Part shown: positions 41,820-51,385 of the stretch, piece after piece
How the letters are laid out: every line of letters begins with the position of its first letter
Numbering within the stretch: position 1 is the first letter of the stretch
Source: Collinsella sp.
GTDB taxonomy: Bacteria > Actinomycetota > Coriobacteriia > Coriobacteriales > Coriobacteriaceae
DNA length: 64,000 bases
NCBI GenBank assembly: GCA_019414515.1
Contig: DXLX01000015.1
Location: 1-64,000, forward strand
Reading direction: 5' to 3'
The notes under the pieces: model-generated
What the model saw: only the letters and a program-made list of their open reading frames with translations
Databases searched by the model: none
What the model was told of the DNA's origin: nothing
Made by a program: the position numbers and the translations under genes

Positions 41820-43325
41820 ATGTCCAAGAAGCACCTCGATTTCAAGCGCATGCTTGACGATACTGATTTTTCTGACCCCTCAAGCATTGAGCGGTATGCT
41901 GCCAATCTCGACGGGATGACGTTTCGCGATATTCTCGAGCTTGGCATTGCGCCGGAGGGGGAGAGCGCGCCCAAGGACTTTGGGTCTAAGAAGTACAAGG
42001 GCGGTATGGGAACCCTGATCGAGGAGCGTTACTTTGGCTACAAAGCCAACAGCGACGATCGGCCGGACTTTCCCGAGGCGGGTGTGGAACTCAAGGCAAC
42101 ATGCTTCGACGTGCTCAAGGATGGTCGCAAGTCTGCCGGCGAGCGTCTTGTCTTGACGATGATTCCCTACGACCGTCCCGTTTCGCTCGACTACGACAGC
42201 TCGCATCTCAAGACCAAGCTCAGCAATATCCTGCTGATCTACTACGGCCGTGACCGCTCCATCGACAAATACGACCAGCGCATTGAGCGTGCAGTCATGG
42301 TTCGTCTGCCCGAAGAGGATATGAAGATCATTCGCGCCGACTACGAGAAGATCATTTCGTACATTCAGGATGGTCGCGCGGACGAGCTGTCGGAGGGCAT
42401 GACCACCTACTTGGGCGCCTGCACAAAGGGCGCAACCGAAGCGACGATGTGGGTTGACCAGTATTACGAGTACTTCAACACCGATACGGGCGAGATCGAG
42501 CACCGTCGCGCGAAGCGTCGTGCCTTCTCACTCAAGCGCTCGTACATGGACTATGTGCTTCATACCTATGTTCTCGGTGCTCCGCGCATTGGCGAGAGTA
42601 TCGTCCAGGCCGGCGACAAGTCCATTGATTTCGAAAGCTACGTTACTGCGCTTATCGAGCGCCACTATGGTGAAACTGATCGCCAGATTGCAGAGCAGTA
42701 CGGCCTGGAATACACGGGAAACAAGGCGCAATGGACGACACTCGTTTATCGAATGCTCGGAATTAAAAGCAATGCTGCCGAGGAGTTCGTTAAGGCTGGG
42801 ATTAACGTCCGCGTTTGTCGCGTTAATAAGAGGGGACACATCGAGCAGGCAATGTCTTTCCCTCCGTTTGAGTTTAAGCAGCTAATCAATGAGGATTGGG
42901 AAACGTCATCCTTCCGTGCGCGTCTTGAGACCAACCGTTTCTTCTTTGTCGTGTTCCGTGAGGACCACGAGGGGGAGTGGCGTCTTGACCGCTGCCTATT
43001 CTGGGCAATGCCGGCAAACGAAATCGAGGGCCCCGCAAAGGCCTGCTGGGATGAGACTCGCAAGGTAATTCGTGAGGGCGTTAAGCTCAGTCCGTATCGG
43101 GACGCGAGTGGAAAGCTCAAGGTGACCAACAATCTGCCCGGTATGGCGGACAACCCGATTGTCCACGTTCGCCCGCATACCTCAAAAGCTGCGTACAGAT
43201 TCGCCGACGGAACCGAAATCGGCGACATTGCGAGGAACGCCTACGAGTTGCCCGATGGACGTTGGATGACCAGGCAATCGTTCTGGTTTAACAAAGGCTA
43301 TCTAGAGCACATCCTGGGGTTGTAG
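41820..43325 (+). CDS. Sau3AI-like type II restriction endonuclease (GATC)
   Basis: A 501-residue protein, close to the length of Sau3AI (about 489). The N-terminal MutH/Sau3AI domain has GGMGTLIEERYFGYK and the catalytic set Asp83, Glu90 and Lys92 in PDFPEAGVELKAT, the MutH pattern. A second, C-terminal half (about 245-500) repeats the fold without the catalytic pattern, as in Sau3AI. It cleaves unmethylated GATC. GAGAGGATT (41807-41815) supports ATG 41820; an in-frame start at 41724 would cover the dyad and is rejected. Confidence 0.88.
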   Translation: MSKKHLDFKRMLDDTDFSDPSSIERYAANLDGMTFRDILELGIAPEGESAPKDFGSKKYKGGMGTLIEERYFGYKANSDDRPDFPEAGVELKATCFDVLKDGRKSAGERLVLTMIPYDRPVSLDYDSSHLKTKLSNILLIYYGRDRSIDKYDQRIERAVMVRLPEEDMKIIRADYEKIISYIQDGRADELSEGMTTYLGACTKGATEATMWVDQYYEYFNTDTGEIEHRRAKRRAFSLKRSYMDYVLHTYVLGAPRIGESIVQAGDKSIDFESYVTALIERHYGETDRQIAEQYGLEYTGNKAQWTTLVYRMLGIKSNAAEEFVKAGINVRVCRVNKRGHIEQAMSFPPFEFKQLINEDWETSSFRARLETNRFFFVVFREDHEGEWRLDRCLFWAMPANEIEGPAKACWDETRKVIREGVKLSPYRDASGKLKVTNNLPGMADNPIVHVRPHTSKAAYRFADGTEIGDIARNAYELPDGRWMTRQSFWFNKGYLEHILGL

Positions 43326-43345
43326 CCTTCGAGTCGGCAATTCAA

Positions 43346-43411
43346 CTACCTGTGCATACTCGATTTTCGAGGATATCTGGACTCGATTTTCGAGCCTTGC
43401 CCTACAGGTAG
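43346..43411. repeat. Nested palindrome between convergent genes
   Basis: Outer arms CTACCTGT (43346-43353) and ACAGGTAG (43404-43411) enclose two copies of ACTCGATTTTCGAG (43358-43371, 43381-43394), each itself a small hairpin. The right arm contains the stop codon of the minus-strand gene. Confidence 0.7.
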
Positions 43412-44088
43412 ATTCCCTCGAACAGGGTCTTGTGGAACTCGGCGTGATGGTCGCGTGCCCAGGTAAAGAGCGCCTGGTCAAAGTCGGTACGCGTGACCGG
43501 GACGCCAAAGACGCCGGCAACTTCGACGCGTATAAACTCCAGTGCCGGCAGCTTGTTGATGGCAGTGAGGGCAAACGGGGACGAGGGCTCCTCGAACAGA
43601 TAGCGGCTGCCTTGCAGCGCGTCGCAACTGGTGCACGTGTTGCCGAGCGACGGGGCTTTGGAGGCTCGCGCGCCTACGGGCTTGTAGCCGCAGCGCTTAT
43701 GAAGGTAGTCGCGGATCTCGCCCGGTACGCAGCCAAGAGCGGGCACGATGGCGAGTGCGTTGGCGTTGGCCGTGTCGATGGCAATGTACCCGGCTTCGTT
43801 GGGCGCGTGCGCGATGGCGATGCTCTCGTCGTTATCGGTTCGATAGGGAATGCCGAAGGCTGCGACCGAGGTCTCTTTGTGACACTTCCAGCACTCGCGC
43901 TTGCCCAGTACTAGATATATATACGGCGCTGAGGGGTCGGATCGGTCAACACCGGGCAGCCACTCGGCAAAGGGCTCGGGGTTGACGCCGCTGGGTACAT
44001 ACCAGATCTTCTTGGTCCGGTCCCATTTGGCGCCCAGCGCCTTGGCTTCTTCTTTGTGCGAAAAGGGGACATCGAGCTCGGTGCGCAT
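43402..44088 (-). CDS. DUF5710-like protein with two CxxC pairs
   Basis: A 228-residue protein. The N-terminal 50 residues match the short DUF5710-type module (LDVPFSHKEEAKALGAKWDR, then KIWYVPSG). Downstream CWKCHK (near 66) and CTSCDALQ (near 155) could bind one zinc ion. The C-terminal part holds a hydrophobic strand followed by Asp/Trp-rich helices. The N-terminal module is found fused to varied nucleic-acid or conjugation proteins, so this may be a mobile-element remnant or an accessory of the adjacent R-M system. ATG 44088 has AAGGAG upstream. Confidence 0.65.
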   Translation of the reverse strand: MRTELDVPFSHKEEAKALGAKWDRTKKIWYVPSGVNPEPFAEWLPGVDRSDPSAPYIYLVLGKRECWKCHKETSVAAFGIPYRTDNDESIAIAHAPNEAGYIAIDTANANALAIVPALGCVPGEIRDYLHKRCGYKPVGARASKAPSLGNTCTSCDALQGSRYLFEEPSSPFALTAINKLPALEFIRVEVAGVFGVPVTRTDFDQALFTWARDHHAEFHKTLFEGIYL

Positions 44089-44269
44089 GGCGGCTCCTTG
44101 GTGCTGCAGGTGCAAGTGGCTCAAGGATACCGCAGGGCGCAGACATCGCGGCGTTTTGCTGAGAAGTTGCGGTGCGGACTGATTGGTTATGCCGATGAAT
44201 AGATCGGCAAGTAGATGGTCGGCTTTTGGCTAGTTGGGCGGTTGGAGCTGCCAGCTGATTTGGCGACAT

Positions 44270-44306
44270 AAAACAAAACAGCCCAGAGGACATAGCCTCT
44301 GAGCTG
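44270..44306 (-). terminator. Terminator of tRNA-Val
   Basis: On the minus strand CAGCTCAGAGG (44306-44296) pairs with CCTCTGGGCTG (44289-44279), one G-U pair, then TTTTGTTTT. Confidence 0.85.
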
Positions 44307-44314
44307 CGAACATT

Positions 44315-44389
44315 TGGTGGGCGTTAGAAGATTTGAACTTCTGACCTCTTCCGTGTCAGGGAAGCGCTCTCCCCCTGAGCTAAACGCCC
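44315..44389 (-). tRNA. tRNA-Val (GAC)
   Basis: Minus-strand cloverleaf: acceptor GGGCGTT/AACGCCC, D arm GCTC/GAGC, anticodon stem CTTCC/GGAAG around CTGACAC (anticodon GAC), T stem AGAAG/CTTCT with loop TTCAAAT, discriminator A and encoded CCA. Confidence 0.95.
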
Positions 44390-44418
44390 GATCAAGGGTG
44401 CGCAAGCGCGCAAGGGAT

Positions 44419-44447
44419 AATATAACGGAGCCTGAACTCGGTGGCAA
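44419..44447 (-). promoter_or_regulatory. Promoter of tRNA-Val
   Basis: TTGCCA (44447-44442) and TATATT (44424-44419) on the minus strand, spacer 17 bp, lie 30 bp before the tRNA. Apart from this, 44448-44678 shows no gene. Confidence 0.8.
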
Positions 44448-44678
44448 GAACATTTTTAAAAATCGCTTACATTGTGGAATTCGGGGGCTTTGTCGCATCC
44501 ATTTCAAAAGAGCCTGCTGCCGCGATTTGGCTGTCGCATAATGCAAGGCCATTGCGGTATCGAGCTATGGAAAGACGCCTGCGGAATTGTCCTACCGATA
44601 AGCGGACAAGCCTCCAGCTGGTGACTTCGCCGTGGTAAGGTAAGCCGAATTGTTTCCAGGCTGTTTCGGGGGAGTGGA

Positions 44679-45701
44679 ATGAGCAAAGAGTGTGTCGAGC
44701 AGGTCGAAGGCGCAGGGGCTTCGGTGCCGATGACCGATATATCGAACATTGATGTGCCCGAGGGCACCGACGAGCTCAGCCGCAACACCCGTCGCGCATG
44801 GCGCGACCGCCTGAACAGCGCTTCGACGCGCAAGATGATCACGGGCGTCTTGGCTACGCTGGTGGGCGGTTCGTTTTGGGGCTTCTCGGGCACCAGCGCG
44901 AGTTTTTTGTTCGATACCTACCATGTCGATACGCTGTGGCTTATGAGCGTGCGTCAGATTCTCGCCGGCCTGCTCTTTATGGCTGTGGTTGTCACGCGCG
45001 ACCGCGCACGCCTGGTCAAGCTTTGGACGACGCCCGCTGATCGCAAGCAGCTGCTGCTCTTTACCGCTTTTGGCCTGCTGTTCAACCAGTTTTGCTATCT
45101 TTCGGCCGTGCGCCTGACGAACGCCGGAACCGCGACGGTGCTCCAGTGCCTGCAGCTCGTTATCATCATGGGCTACGCCTGCGTGACCGATCGCCGTATG
45201 CCGCGTACTCGCGAAGTCATCGGCATTGGCCTGGCTCTGGGTGGAACCTTTTTAATCGCCACCGGCGGCGACCCCACCAGCCTGAATATCTCGCCGCTTG
45301 GCCTGGCAGCAGGTCTTATGTGTGCGGTCAGCGCCGCGTGTATGGCGGTGATTCCCGCCAAGATCCTGCCCGAATACGGCAGCCCCATCGTCACGGGCTC
45401 GGCAATGCTCACGGCGGGCGTGGTCTCGTGCGTCTTCGTGCAGCCCTGGGCGCATATGCCGGCGCTCGACGCTGCCGGCATCGAGGCGCTCGCGGTGTTC
45501 GTGGTTATCGGCTCGTTTTTTGCTTACATGCTTTATATGCAGGGCGTTAAGGACATCGGCTCGGTGCGCGCGAGCCTCATCGGAACTGTGGAGCCGGTTT
45601 CGGCGACCATCACCAGCGCCGTTATGCTGGGGACGGTGTTTTTGCCGACCGACCTTATCGGCTTTGTCATGATCATCGTGATGATGTTCCTCACGGTGTA
45701 G
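44679..45701 (+). CDS. DMT/EamA family transporter
   Basis: A 340-residue membrane protein. The first 50 residues are hydrophilic (an unusually long cytoplasmic start), followed by about ten helices in two EamA repeats; typical spots are FWGFSGTSASFLF, AVRLTNAGTATVLQCLQ and GTVEPVSATITSAVML. The family moves metabolites, often outward. GGGGGAG precedes ATG 44679. It differs from the DMT protein at 17263 in having an N-terminal and not a C-terminal extension. The substrate is unknown. Confidence 0.88.
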   Translation: MSKECVEQVEGAGASVPMTDISNIDVPEGTDELSRNTRRAWRDRLNSASTRKMITGVLATLVGGSFWGFSGTSASFLFDTYHVDTLWLMSVRQILAGLLFMAVVVTRDRARLVKLWTTPADRKQLLLFTAFGLLFNQFCYLSAVRLTNAGTATVLQCLQLVIIMGYACVTDRRMPRTREVIGIGLALGGTFLIATGGDPTSLNISPLGLAAGLMCAVSAACMAVIPAKILPEYGSPIVTGSAMLTAGVVSCVFVQPWAHMPALDAAGIEALAVFVVIGSFFAYMLYMQGVKDIGSVRASLIGTVEPVSATITSAVMLGTVFLPTDLIGFVMIIVMMFLTV

Positions 45702-45850
45702 CTAGCGCCGCTGCCAAGACGGAAAAGGTGTTGTGCCGCATTTTCGCCAATTGATGTCCGTGTCTGGAGTTTAGCTGTCGATGCTCAAAATGCCATAAAC
45801 TAGTAACGTTATGGACTTTTTCATTGCGACTCAATTGCGAGGATTTCTTT

Positions 45851-48163
45851 ATGGCTGGTAATCACTTTAAGGGCAGCGATAGCGGCCGCCCTGCAGTTCC
45901 GCCGCGTCCGAACGGGGCTGGTAAGGCCGGCACGCCGGGCGGCGCTGGACAGGGCGGTTCCGGTAAGCGCGTGTCCCCGGGCGAGACGGCGATGTTTACC
46001 GCTCTGTACGAGCAGTCTCAAAAGGCAAAAAAGACCGGCCGTGCAAGAGGAAATGTCTTTGCGGGCGGTGCAACCTCTGCGTCGCAGCCGAGCGGGGCTC
46101 CTTCGGTACCTGCGAACAACGCAGGTGCTGCCAACGCCGCGAATGGCGCCGGCAACGTTAATGCCGGCAAGGCCGACAACAATACTCCCTCTGCCGGTGG
46201 CGCGGGGCTTACGGGTAACCTCGGCACGATTTACACCGGCGCCTCCGAGACAGGCACGTTCGCCCGCCTGGATGATAGCGGTGCCGAGTTTGCGGGCTCG
46301 GGTTCCAAGGAAGATTATTACGATTTTGGCTTGAACTACGGTAGCGATGCTTCGTCGAGTTCGACCTCTGACGGTCTGGTCCGTCATCGCCATCGCAAGG
46401 GCGAGCGCAAAAAGCGTCACACCGGCGCCATTATTGCCGCTGTAGTCGCGGTGCTTCTCGTTGCGCTTGGCGCAAGCGGCTTTATGCTGCTTAACTCGGC
46501 AAAGACCGTAAAGAGCGAAGCGAAGGAGGCTGTCGAGATCGTCGGTGGCCTTAAGGACAAGGTCACGTCGGGCGATTTTTCGACGCTGCCTGACGACGCG
46601 AAGAAGATCGATGAGCTCTGTAACAGCATGAAGGCGGAGACCTCGAGCCCGCTGTGGACGGCGGCTTCGTTTATCCCGGTGTATGGCAGCGATATCAATG
46701 CGGCCCGCACCATGATTGACGCCCTGTCCGATGTCTCGAGCAATGCGCTGGTTCCCATGGCCGATAACCTTTCGCAGGCTACGCCCGGCAAGCTGTTCCA
46801 GGACGGCATGATTAACGTGTCCGCGCTGCAGGCGGTCGCCGATTCGCTTTCCAGCAGCTCGAAGGTGTTCAAGAGCGCCAACGAGAAGGTCCAGGGCATT
46901 GGCGATACTCATATTTCCCAGGTGACCGAGCTGGTCGATAAGGCCAAGGACGGCTTTGCCACCCTCAACGGCGCGGTTGACGCGGCGGAGAAGGTCGCCC
47001 CCGTCCTTCCCCAGATGCTCGGCGCCAACGGCCAGACGCGCAACTACCTTATGTACGCCATGAACAACGTCGAGATTCGTGCCTGCGGCGGCTTTGGCGG
47101 TTCGCAGGGCCTGATTTCGGTCACCGACGGTCAGATGTCGATTGGCGAGTTTGTTCCCCGCATTGGACTCAGCGAGGATGAGGCGGTCGAGAGCGTCGAC
47201 GAAGAGGATGAGGCGCTGTTCGGCAACCACAGCAACCTGTACAACTCGGGCAATACCTATTCGCCTGATTGGCCCCGCAACTCGCAGCGTGTCGCCGCGC
47301 TGTGGAAGTCCCAGTATGGACAGGACGTTGATGGCGTCATCGGTATCGACCCGGTGTTCCTGCAGTATCTGCTGGGCCTGGTCGGTAACGTGTCACTGCC
47401 CGACGGAACGGTTGTCGACGGCACCAACGCCGCAAAGGTCCTCATGCACGATGTGTACTGGAACTATCCGGTCGAGGAGTCGGACGGCATCTTTGCATCC
47501 GTCGCCAGCGCTGCCTTCGACAAGGTCCTTGGCGGTATCGGCGATGTCGATGTTACGAAGCTTGTCAGCGCCGTTGAGCGCGGTGCCGAAGAGGGCCGCC
47601 TGATCGCGTGGATGAGAAACGATGATGAGCAGAATGCCATCAAAGAGACGAGCATTGACGCTTCGCTGCCCGATCCGGATGATCCGAGTGCCGATCCCGT
47701 TGCCGGCGTTTACTTTAACAACCTGAGCTTCTCCAAGCTCGACTGGTATCTGAACGCCGACACTCAGATTGGTCAGGGCGTGAAGAACGGCGACGGCACG
47801 TGCTCCTATCACATCACCGTTACCCTGACGAACATCATGACGCAGGAGGAGGCTGGCAAGCTGCCCGACTACGTTGCGGCGAGCGCGCCCGATGCCGCGC
47901 GTGACGACGAGCGTCTGAATGTCTCGTTGTTTGCCCCGACGGGTGGCAACATCAGTGACCTTACGGTTGAGGGTACCCAGTTTGGTCTTGGTGCCGCTAC
48001 GTGGCATGGAATCCCCTTCTATTCGGGCACCGTTGACCTGCATGCTGGCGAGACGACGACGATCACGTATACGCTGACCACGTCGGCCGAGGCGGGGGAC
48101 AAGCCTCTTACGCTGCGTCAGACCCCTACATGCCAGGCGGCTCGCGACAGCGCGTCGGCGTAG
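45851..48163 (+). CDS. DUF4012 domain membrane-anchored protein
   Basis: A 770-residue protein. The first 180 residues are low-complexity (Gly, Ala, Asn, Pro) and probably disordered, then a basic stretch (RHRHRKGERKKRH) and one membrane helix near residues 197-220. The extracellular DUF4012 domain (about 380-640) includes NYLMYAMNNVEIRACGGFGG and GVIGIDPVFLQYLLGLVGNV. Such proteins are common in Actinobacteria with uncertain role at the cell surface. ATG 45851 has GAGGATT upstream. The inside-positive rule predicts a cytoplasmic low-complexity part. Confidence 0.88.
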   Translation: MAGNHFKGSDSGRPAVPPRPNGAGKAGTPGGAGQGGSGKRVSPGETAMFTALYEQSQKAKKTGRARGNVFAGGATSASQPSGAPSVPANNAGAANAANGAGNVNAGKADNNTPSAGGAGLTGNLGTIYTGASETGTFARLDDSGAEFAGSGSKEDYYDFGLNYGSDASSSSTSDGLVRHRHRKGERKKRHTGAIIAAVVAVLLVALGASGFMLLNSAKTVKSEAKEAVEIVGGLKDKVTSGDFSTLPDDAKKIDELCNSMKAETSSPLWTAASFIPVYGSDINAARTMIDALSDVSSNALVPMADNLSQATPGKLFQDGMINVSALQAVADSLSSSSKVFKSANEKVQGIGDTHISQVTELVDKAKDGFATLNGAVDAAEKVAPVLPQMLGANGQTRNYLMYAMNNVEIRACGGFGGSQGLISVTDGQMSIGEFVPRIGLSEDEAVESVDEEDEALFGNHSNLYNSGNTYSPDWPRNSQRVAALWKSQYGQDVDGVIGIDPVFLQYLLGLVGNVSLPDGTVVDGTNAAKVLMHDVYWNYPVEESDGIFASVASAAFDKVLGGIGDVDVTKLVSAVERGAEEGRLIAWMRNDDEQNAIKETSIDASLPDPDDPSADPVAGVYFNNLSFSKLDWYLNADTQIGQGVKNGDGTCSYHITVTLTNIMTQEEAGKLPDYVAASAPDAARDDERLNVSLFAPTGGNISDLTVEGTQFGLGAATWHGIPFYSGTVDLHAGETTTITYTLTTSAEAGDKPLTLRQTPTCQAARDSASA

Positions 48164-48200
48164 GGTTTTTCTGGTAGCGCAGATAATCGAGTACCATTTT

Positions 48201-48233
48201 GGGGCGGACAGGCAATCTGTCCGCCCCTATTTT
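48201..48233 (+). terminator. Terminator before glmM
   Basis: GGGGCGGACAG (48201-48211) pairs with CTGTCCGCCCC (48217-48227), then TATTTTG. It ends the DUF4012 transcript. Confidence 0.8.
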
Positions 48234-48246
48234 GTAAGGAGAGCGC

Positions 48247-49578
48247 ATGAAGTACTTTGGCACCGACGGCTTTCGCGGTGAGGCCAACGTTGGGCTGACG
48301 GTAGAGCATGCTTATACGATTGGCCGTTTTGTGGGCTGGTATTACGGCGCCAACCGCGAGCGCAAGGCACGCGTCATCGTGGGCAAGGACACGCGTCGCT
48401 CGAGTTATATGTTCGAGGCGGCGCTGGTGAGCGGTCTGGTCGCGAGCGGTGCGGACGCCTATATGCTGCACGTGATCCCCACGCCGGGCGTGGCGCATCA
48501 GACCGTGGAGGGCTGCTTCGATTGCGGCATCATGATCAGCGCGAGCCACAACCCGTTTTGCGATAACGGCATTAAGCTCGTCAACAGCGACGGCTTTAAG
48601 ATGGACGAGGACGTACTGGAGCTCATCGAGGACTACATCGATGGCAAGAGCGAGGTGCCGCTGGCCACGGGCAACCACATCGGCGCCACGGTGGACTACA
48701 TGCAGGGCCGCAACCGCTACATTGCTTCGCTCATCGCCAGCGTGAACTTTTCGCTGCAGGGCGTCAAGATCGGTATCGACTGCGCCAACGGCTCGGCTTC
48801 CTCGGTGGCCAAGCCGGTGTTCGACTCGCTGGGCGCTGACGTGCGCGTGATCAACGCCGCGCCCGATGGTTTTAACATCAACGTCGACTGCGGCTCCACG
48901 CATATGGAGCGTCTGCAGCGCCATGTGGTGGAGCAGGGCCTGGACGTGGGTTTTGCCTACGACGGCGATGCCGACCGCTGCCTGGCCGTGGATGAGCGCG
49001 GTCGCGTGGTAGACGGCGACCAGATCCTGTACGTGTGCGGCGTGTATCTGAACAAGCACGGGCGACTCTCGGGCGGTACCGTGGTGCCGACGATTGCCAG
49101 CAACTTTGGCCTGGTCAAGTCGCTGGAGCTTGCCGGTCTGAGCGCCGTGACCAGCGGCGTGGGCGACCGTCACGTGTATGCCAAGATGCGCGAGGGCGGC
49201 TACAGCCTGGGTGGCGAGCAGACGGGCCATACGATCTTTGGCGATATCGAGCGCACGGGCGACGGCATTATGACCTCGCTGCGCGTGATGGAAGTGATTC
49301 GTGCCGAGCGCGAGACGCTCTCGCAGCTCACGGCTCCGTGCAAGCTGCTGCCGCAGGCGCAGGTGGCCGTGCACGTGGCGGACAAGGACGCCGCGCTCGA
49401 GAACATGGGCGTGCAGAACGCCATCGCCGAGGCCGAGGCTGCGCTGGCAGGCGAGGGCCGCGTGCTCGTGCGCAAGAGCGGAACCGAGTCGGTTATCCGC
49501 GTGCTGGCCGAGGCGCCCGACCAAGCATCCGCCGATGCCGCCATGAAGCGCATCGCCAACGCGCTCGAGGCTCTGTAA
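48247..49578 (+). CDS. glmM: Phosphoglucosamine mutase
   Basis: A 443-residue enzyme converting glucosamine-6-phosphate to glucosamine-1-phosphate for peptidoglycan and UDP-GlcNAc synthesis. The start GTDGFRGEAN, phosphoserine loop MISASHNPF with Ser100, metal loop DGDADR (239-244), sugar-binding GGEQTGHTIF and the C-terminal phosphate loop RKSGTESVIRV are intact. TAAGGAGAGCGC precedes ATG 48247. It is transcribed alone and ends at a two-way terminator. Confidence 0.96.
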   Translation: MKYFGTDGFRGEANVGLTVEHAYTIGRFVGWYYGANRERKARVIVGKDTRRSSYMFEAALVSGLVASGADAYMLHVIPTPGVAHQTVEGCFDCGIMISASHNPFCDNGIKLVNSDGFKMDEDVLELIEDYIDGKSEVPLATGNHIGATVDYMQGRNRYIASLIASVNFSLQGVKIGIDCANGSASSVAKPVFDSLGADVRVINAAPDGFNINVDCGSTHMERLQRHVVEQGLDVGFAYDGDADRCLAVDERGRVVDGDQILYVCGVYLNKHGRLSGGTVVPTIASNFGLVKSLELAGLSAVTSGVGDRHVYAKMREGGYSLGGEQTGHTIFGDIERTGDGIMTSLRVMEVIRAERETLSQLTAPCKLLPQAQVAVHVADKDAALENMGVQNAIAEAEAALAGEGRVLVRKSGTESVIRVLAEAPDQASADAAMKRIANALEAL

Positions 49579-49586
49579 GGTAGTCA

Positions 49587-49612
49587 TTGGGGACGTTCTT
49601 AAACAACTAGGT
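49587..49612. repeat. Intergenic repeat family 7, partial copy
   Basis: Starts TTGGGGACGTTCTTAAACAAC and matches the inner part of 25633-25700. Here the outer palindrome is absent. Confidence 0.55.
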
Positions 49613-49614
49613 GG

Positions 49615-49653
49615 AAAGGGGGCGCCGCGGATTGGTTCCGCGGCGTCCCCTTT
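49615..49653. terminator. Two-way terminator between glmM and the carboxypeptidase gene
   Basis: A 16-bp stem (49615-49630 with 49638-49653, one G-U pair) around ATTGGTT, flanked by AAA and TTT. It serves both convergent genes. Confidence 0.82.
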
Positions 49654-49675
49654 GCGTTGACGTGTCGGTTATGCC

Positions 49676-51250
49676 TTACAGCTCGTAGAGCGTGGTGAAC
49701 TTGTCCTGCAGGTAGCTGCAGTAGTAGCGGGCATCGAACGCCATGCCGCATGCGCCCTTGATGAGTTCCGGCGCGTCCTTGGCGCGGCCCCACTGCCAAA
49801 TGTGCTCGCCCAGCCAGGCTCGGACGGGCGCCAGATCGCCGCTCGCGCAGGCGCCGTTAAGGTCAACGCCGTCGCGGCACATGGCCGGCACAAACATGGC
49901 ATCGTAGGCGCTACCCAGCGCATACGTGGGGAAGTAGCCAAACGAGCCGCCGCTCCAGTGCGTATCCTGCAGACAGCCGCGCGTGTCGTCGGGAACGGGA
50001 ATACCCAGGTACTCGTCCATAAAGCGATTCCAAAGCGCGGGGATGTCCTTGGCCGTGGCCTCGCCGGCAAACAGCATGCGCTCGATCTGGTAGCGCACCA
50101 TAATATGCAGGGGGTAGGTGAGCTCGTCGGCCTCGGTACGGATCAACGACGGCTGCGCGATGTTCACGGCGCGGTAGAGCGTGTCCTCGCCAACGTCGCC
50201 GTAGACCTCGGGCGCGTGGCGGCGCAGTACCTCGAGCAGCGGTCCCATAAAGGCACGACTGCGGCCCACGGTGTTCTCGAAAAAGCGGCTCTGGCTCTCG
50301 TGGATGCCCATGGAGGTGCCGCCCTCCAGGCAGGTGCGCGCATAGGCGGGATTGACGCCCAGCTCGTACATGGCGTGTCCCGCCTCGTGGATGATGCTGT
50401 AGACGTTGGAGATGCAATCGTCCTCGTAGATGTGCGTGGCGATGCGCGCGTCGCCCACCGAGAAGCCCTCGCTAAACGGATGCTCGGTAAAGGCAAGCGT
50501 GGTGTCGTCCAGGTCCAGGCCGACGAGTTTCATCAGGTCAAAGCTCATGGCGCGCTGGGCGGCCTCGGGCACGCGGGCGTGCAAAAAGTCGGCAGCGGGC
50601 TGCTGGCCGCGTTCGCCGATGGCGTGCACGAGCGGCACGACCGTGGCCTTAACCTCGTCGCAAAACGCATCGAAGCTCTCGGTGGAAAGGCCGCGCTCGT
50701 ACTGGTCGAGCCACACGTCGTATGGGTCGCGCTTGGGGTCCATGAGCTCGGCCTGATGCTTGAGCTGGCTGACGATTTTGTCCACATAGGGCTCAAAGCT
50801 CGCCCAGTCGTTGGCCGCTTTGGCCTTGTGCCACACGGCGTCGGCCTCGCAGGTGAGCCTGGTCCAGGCCTCGGCCTCCTCGGTGGGGATGACGCTTGCC
50901 TCGCGCTGGTCGCGGCCGAGCACGCGAATCTCGTCAAGCAACTGCGGGTCGTCGATCTTTCCGCCGGCGACGGTCTCGCGTGCCAGCGAGCGCACAAGTT
51001 CGACAGACTTTTCGCTGGTCAGGAGCTTGTGGTGCTCGCCGGCAAGGGTGCCCATGGCGTCGGCACGGGCGGCGGCACCGTTGGCGGGAGCAATGGTCGC
51101 GCCGTCAAACTCGGCAATCTTGAGTAGGTACTCGCGGGTCCACAGCTTGCCCTCGAGCTTGCGGAACTTCTTGACGGCCTTGTCGGCCTTGACGCCCTTG
51201 GCGGCTTTTGCCACGGCGGCCTTGGCCTTCTTATCGAGTTTCTTTCCCAT
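49676..51250 (-). CDS. M32 family metallocarboxypeptidase
   Basis: A 524-residue zinc carboxypeptidase. The HExxH motif is HEAGH (in YSIIHEAGHAMYELGVNP) with the downstream Glu in GTSMGIHESQSRFFE; the FxEGFSVGD-type region and IRTEADELTYPLHIM complete the M32 signature. The N-terminal 40 residues are Lys/Ala-rich (DKKAKAAVAKAAKGVKADK), an extension not general in the family. It trims C-terminal residues from peptides in the cytoplasm. Start ATG 51250; AAGGATATGG upstream is a modest ribosome site. Confidence 0.93.
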   Translation of the reverse strand: MGKKLDKKAKAAVAKAAKGVKADKAVKKFRKLEGKLWTREYLLKIAEFDGATIAPANGAAARADAMGTLAGEHHKLLTSEKSVELVRSLARETVAGGKIDDPQLLDEIRVLGRDQREASVIPTEEAEAWTRLTCEADAVWHKAKAANDWASFEPYVDKIVSQLKHQAELMDPKRDPYDVWLDQYERGLSTESFDAFCDEVKATVVPLVHAIGERGQQPAADFLHARVPEAAQRAMSFDLMKLVGLDLDDTTLAFTEHPFSEGFSVGDARIATHIYEDDCISNVYSIIHEAGHAMYELGVNPAYARTCLEGGTSMGIHESQSRFFENTVGRSRAFMGPLLEVLRRHAPEVYGDVGEDTLYRAVNIAQPSLIRTEADELTYPLHIMVRYQIERMLFAGEATAKDIPALWNRFMDEYLGIPVPDDTRGCLQDTHWSGGSFGYFPTYALGSAYDAMFVPAMCRDGVDLNGACASGDLAPVRAWLGEHIWQWGRAKDAPELIKGACGMAFDARYYCSYLQDKFTTLYEL

Positions 51251-51385
51251 ACCATATCCTTAATCTCGCAGGCCGCGCCGCCTTTGGGCGCACGGCCAGT
51301 TTGCACAGCTACCTGCCTTGTACCCAGCACGAACAAAACGGAACGCGGCGATGCACACGCAGAATGTGCTATCCTATAGCCCAAT

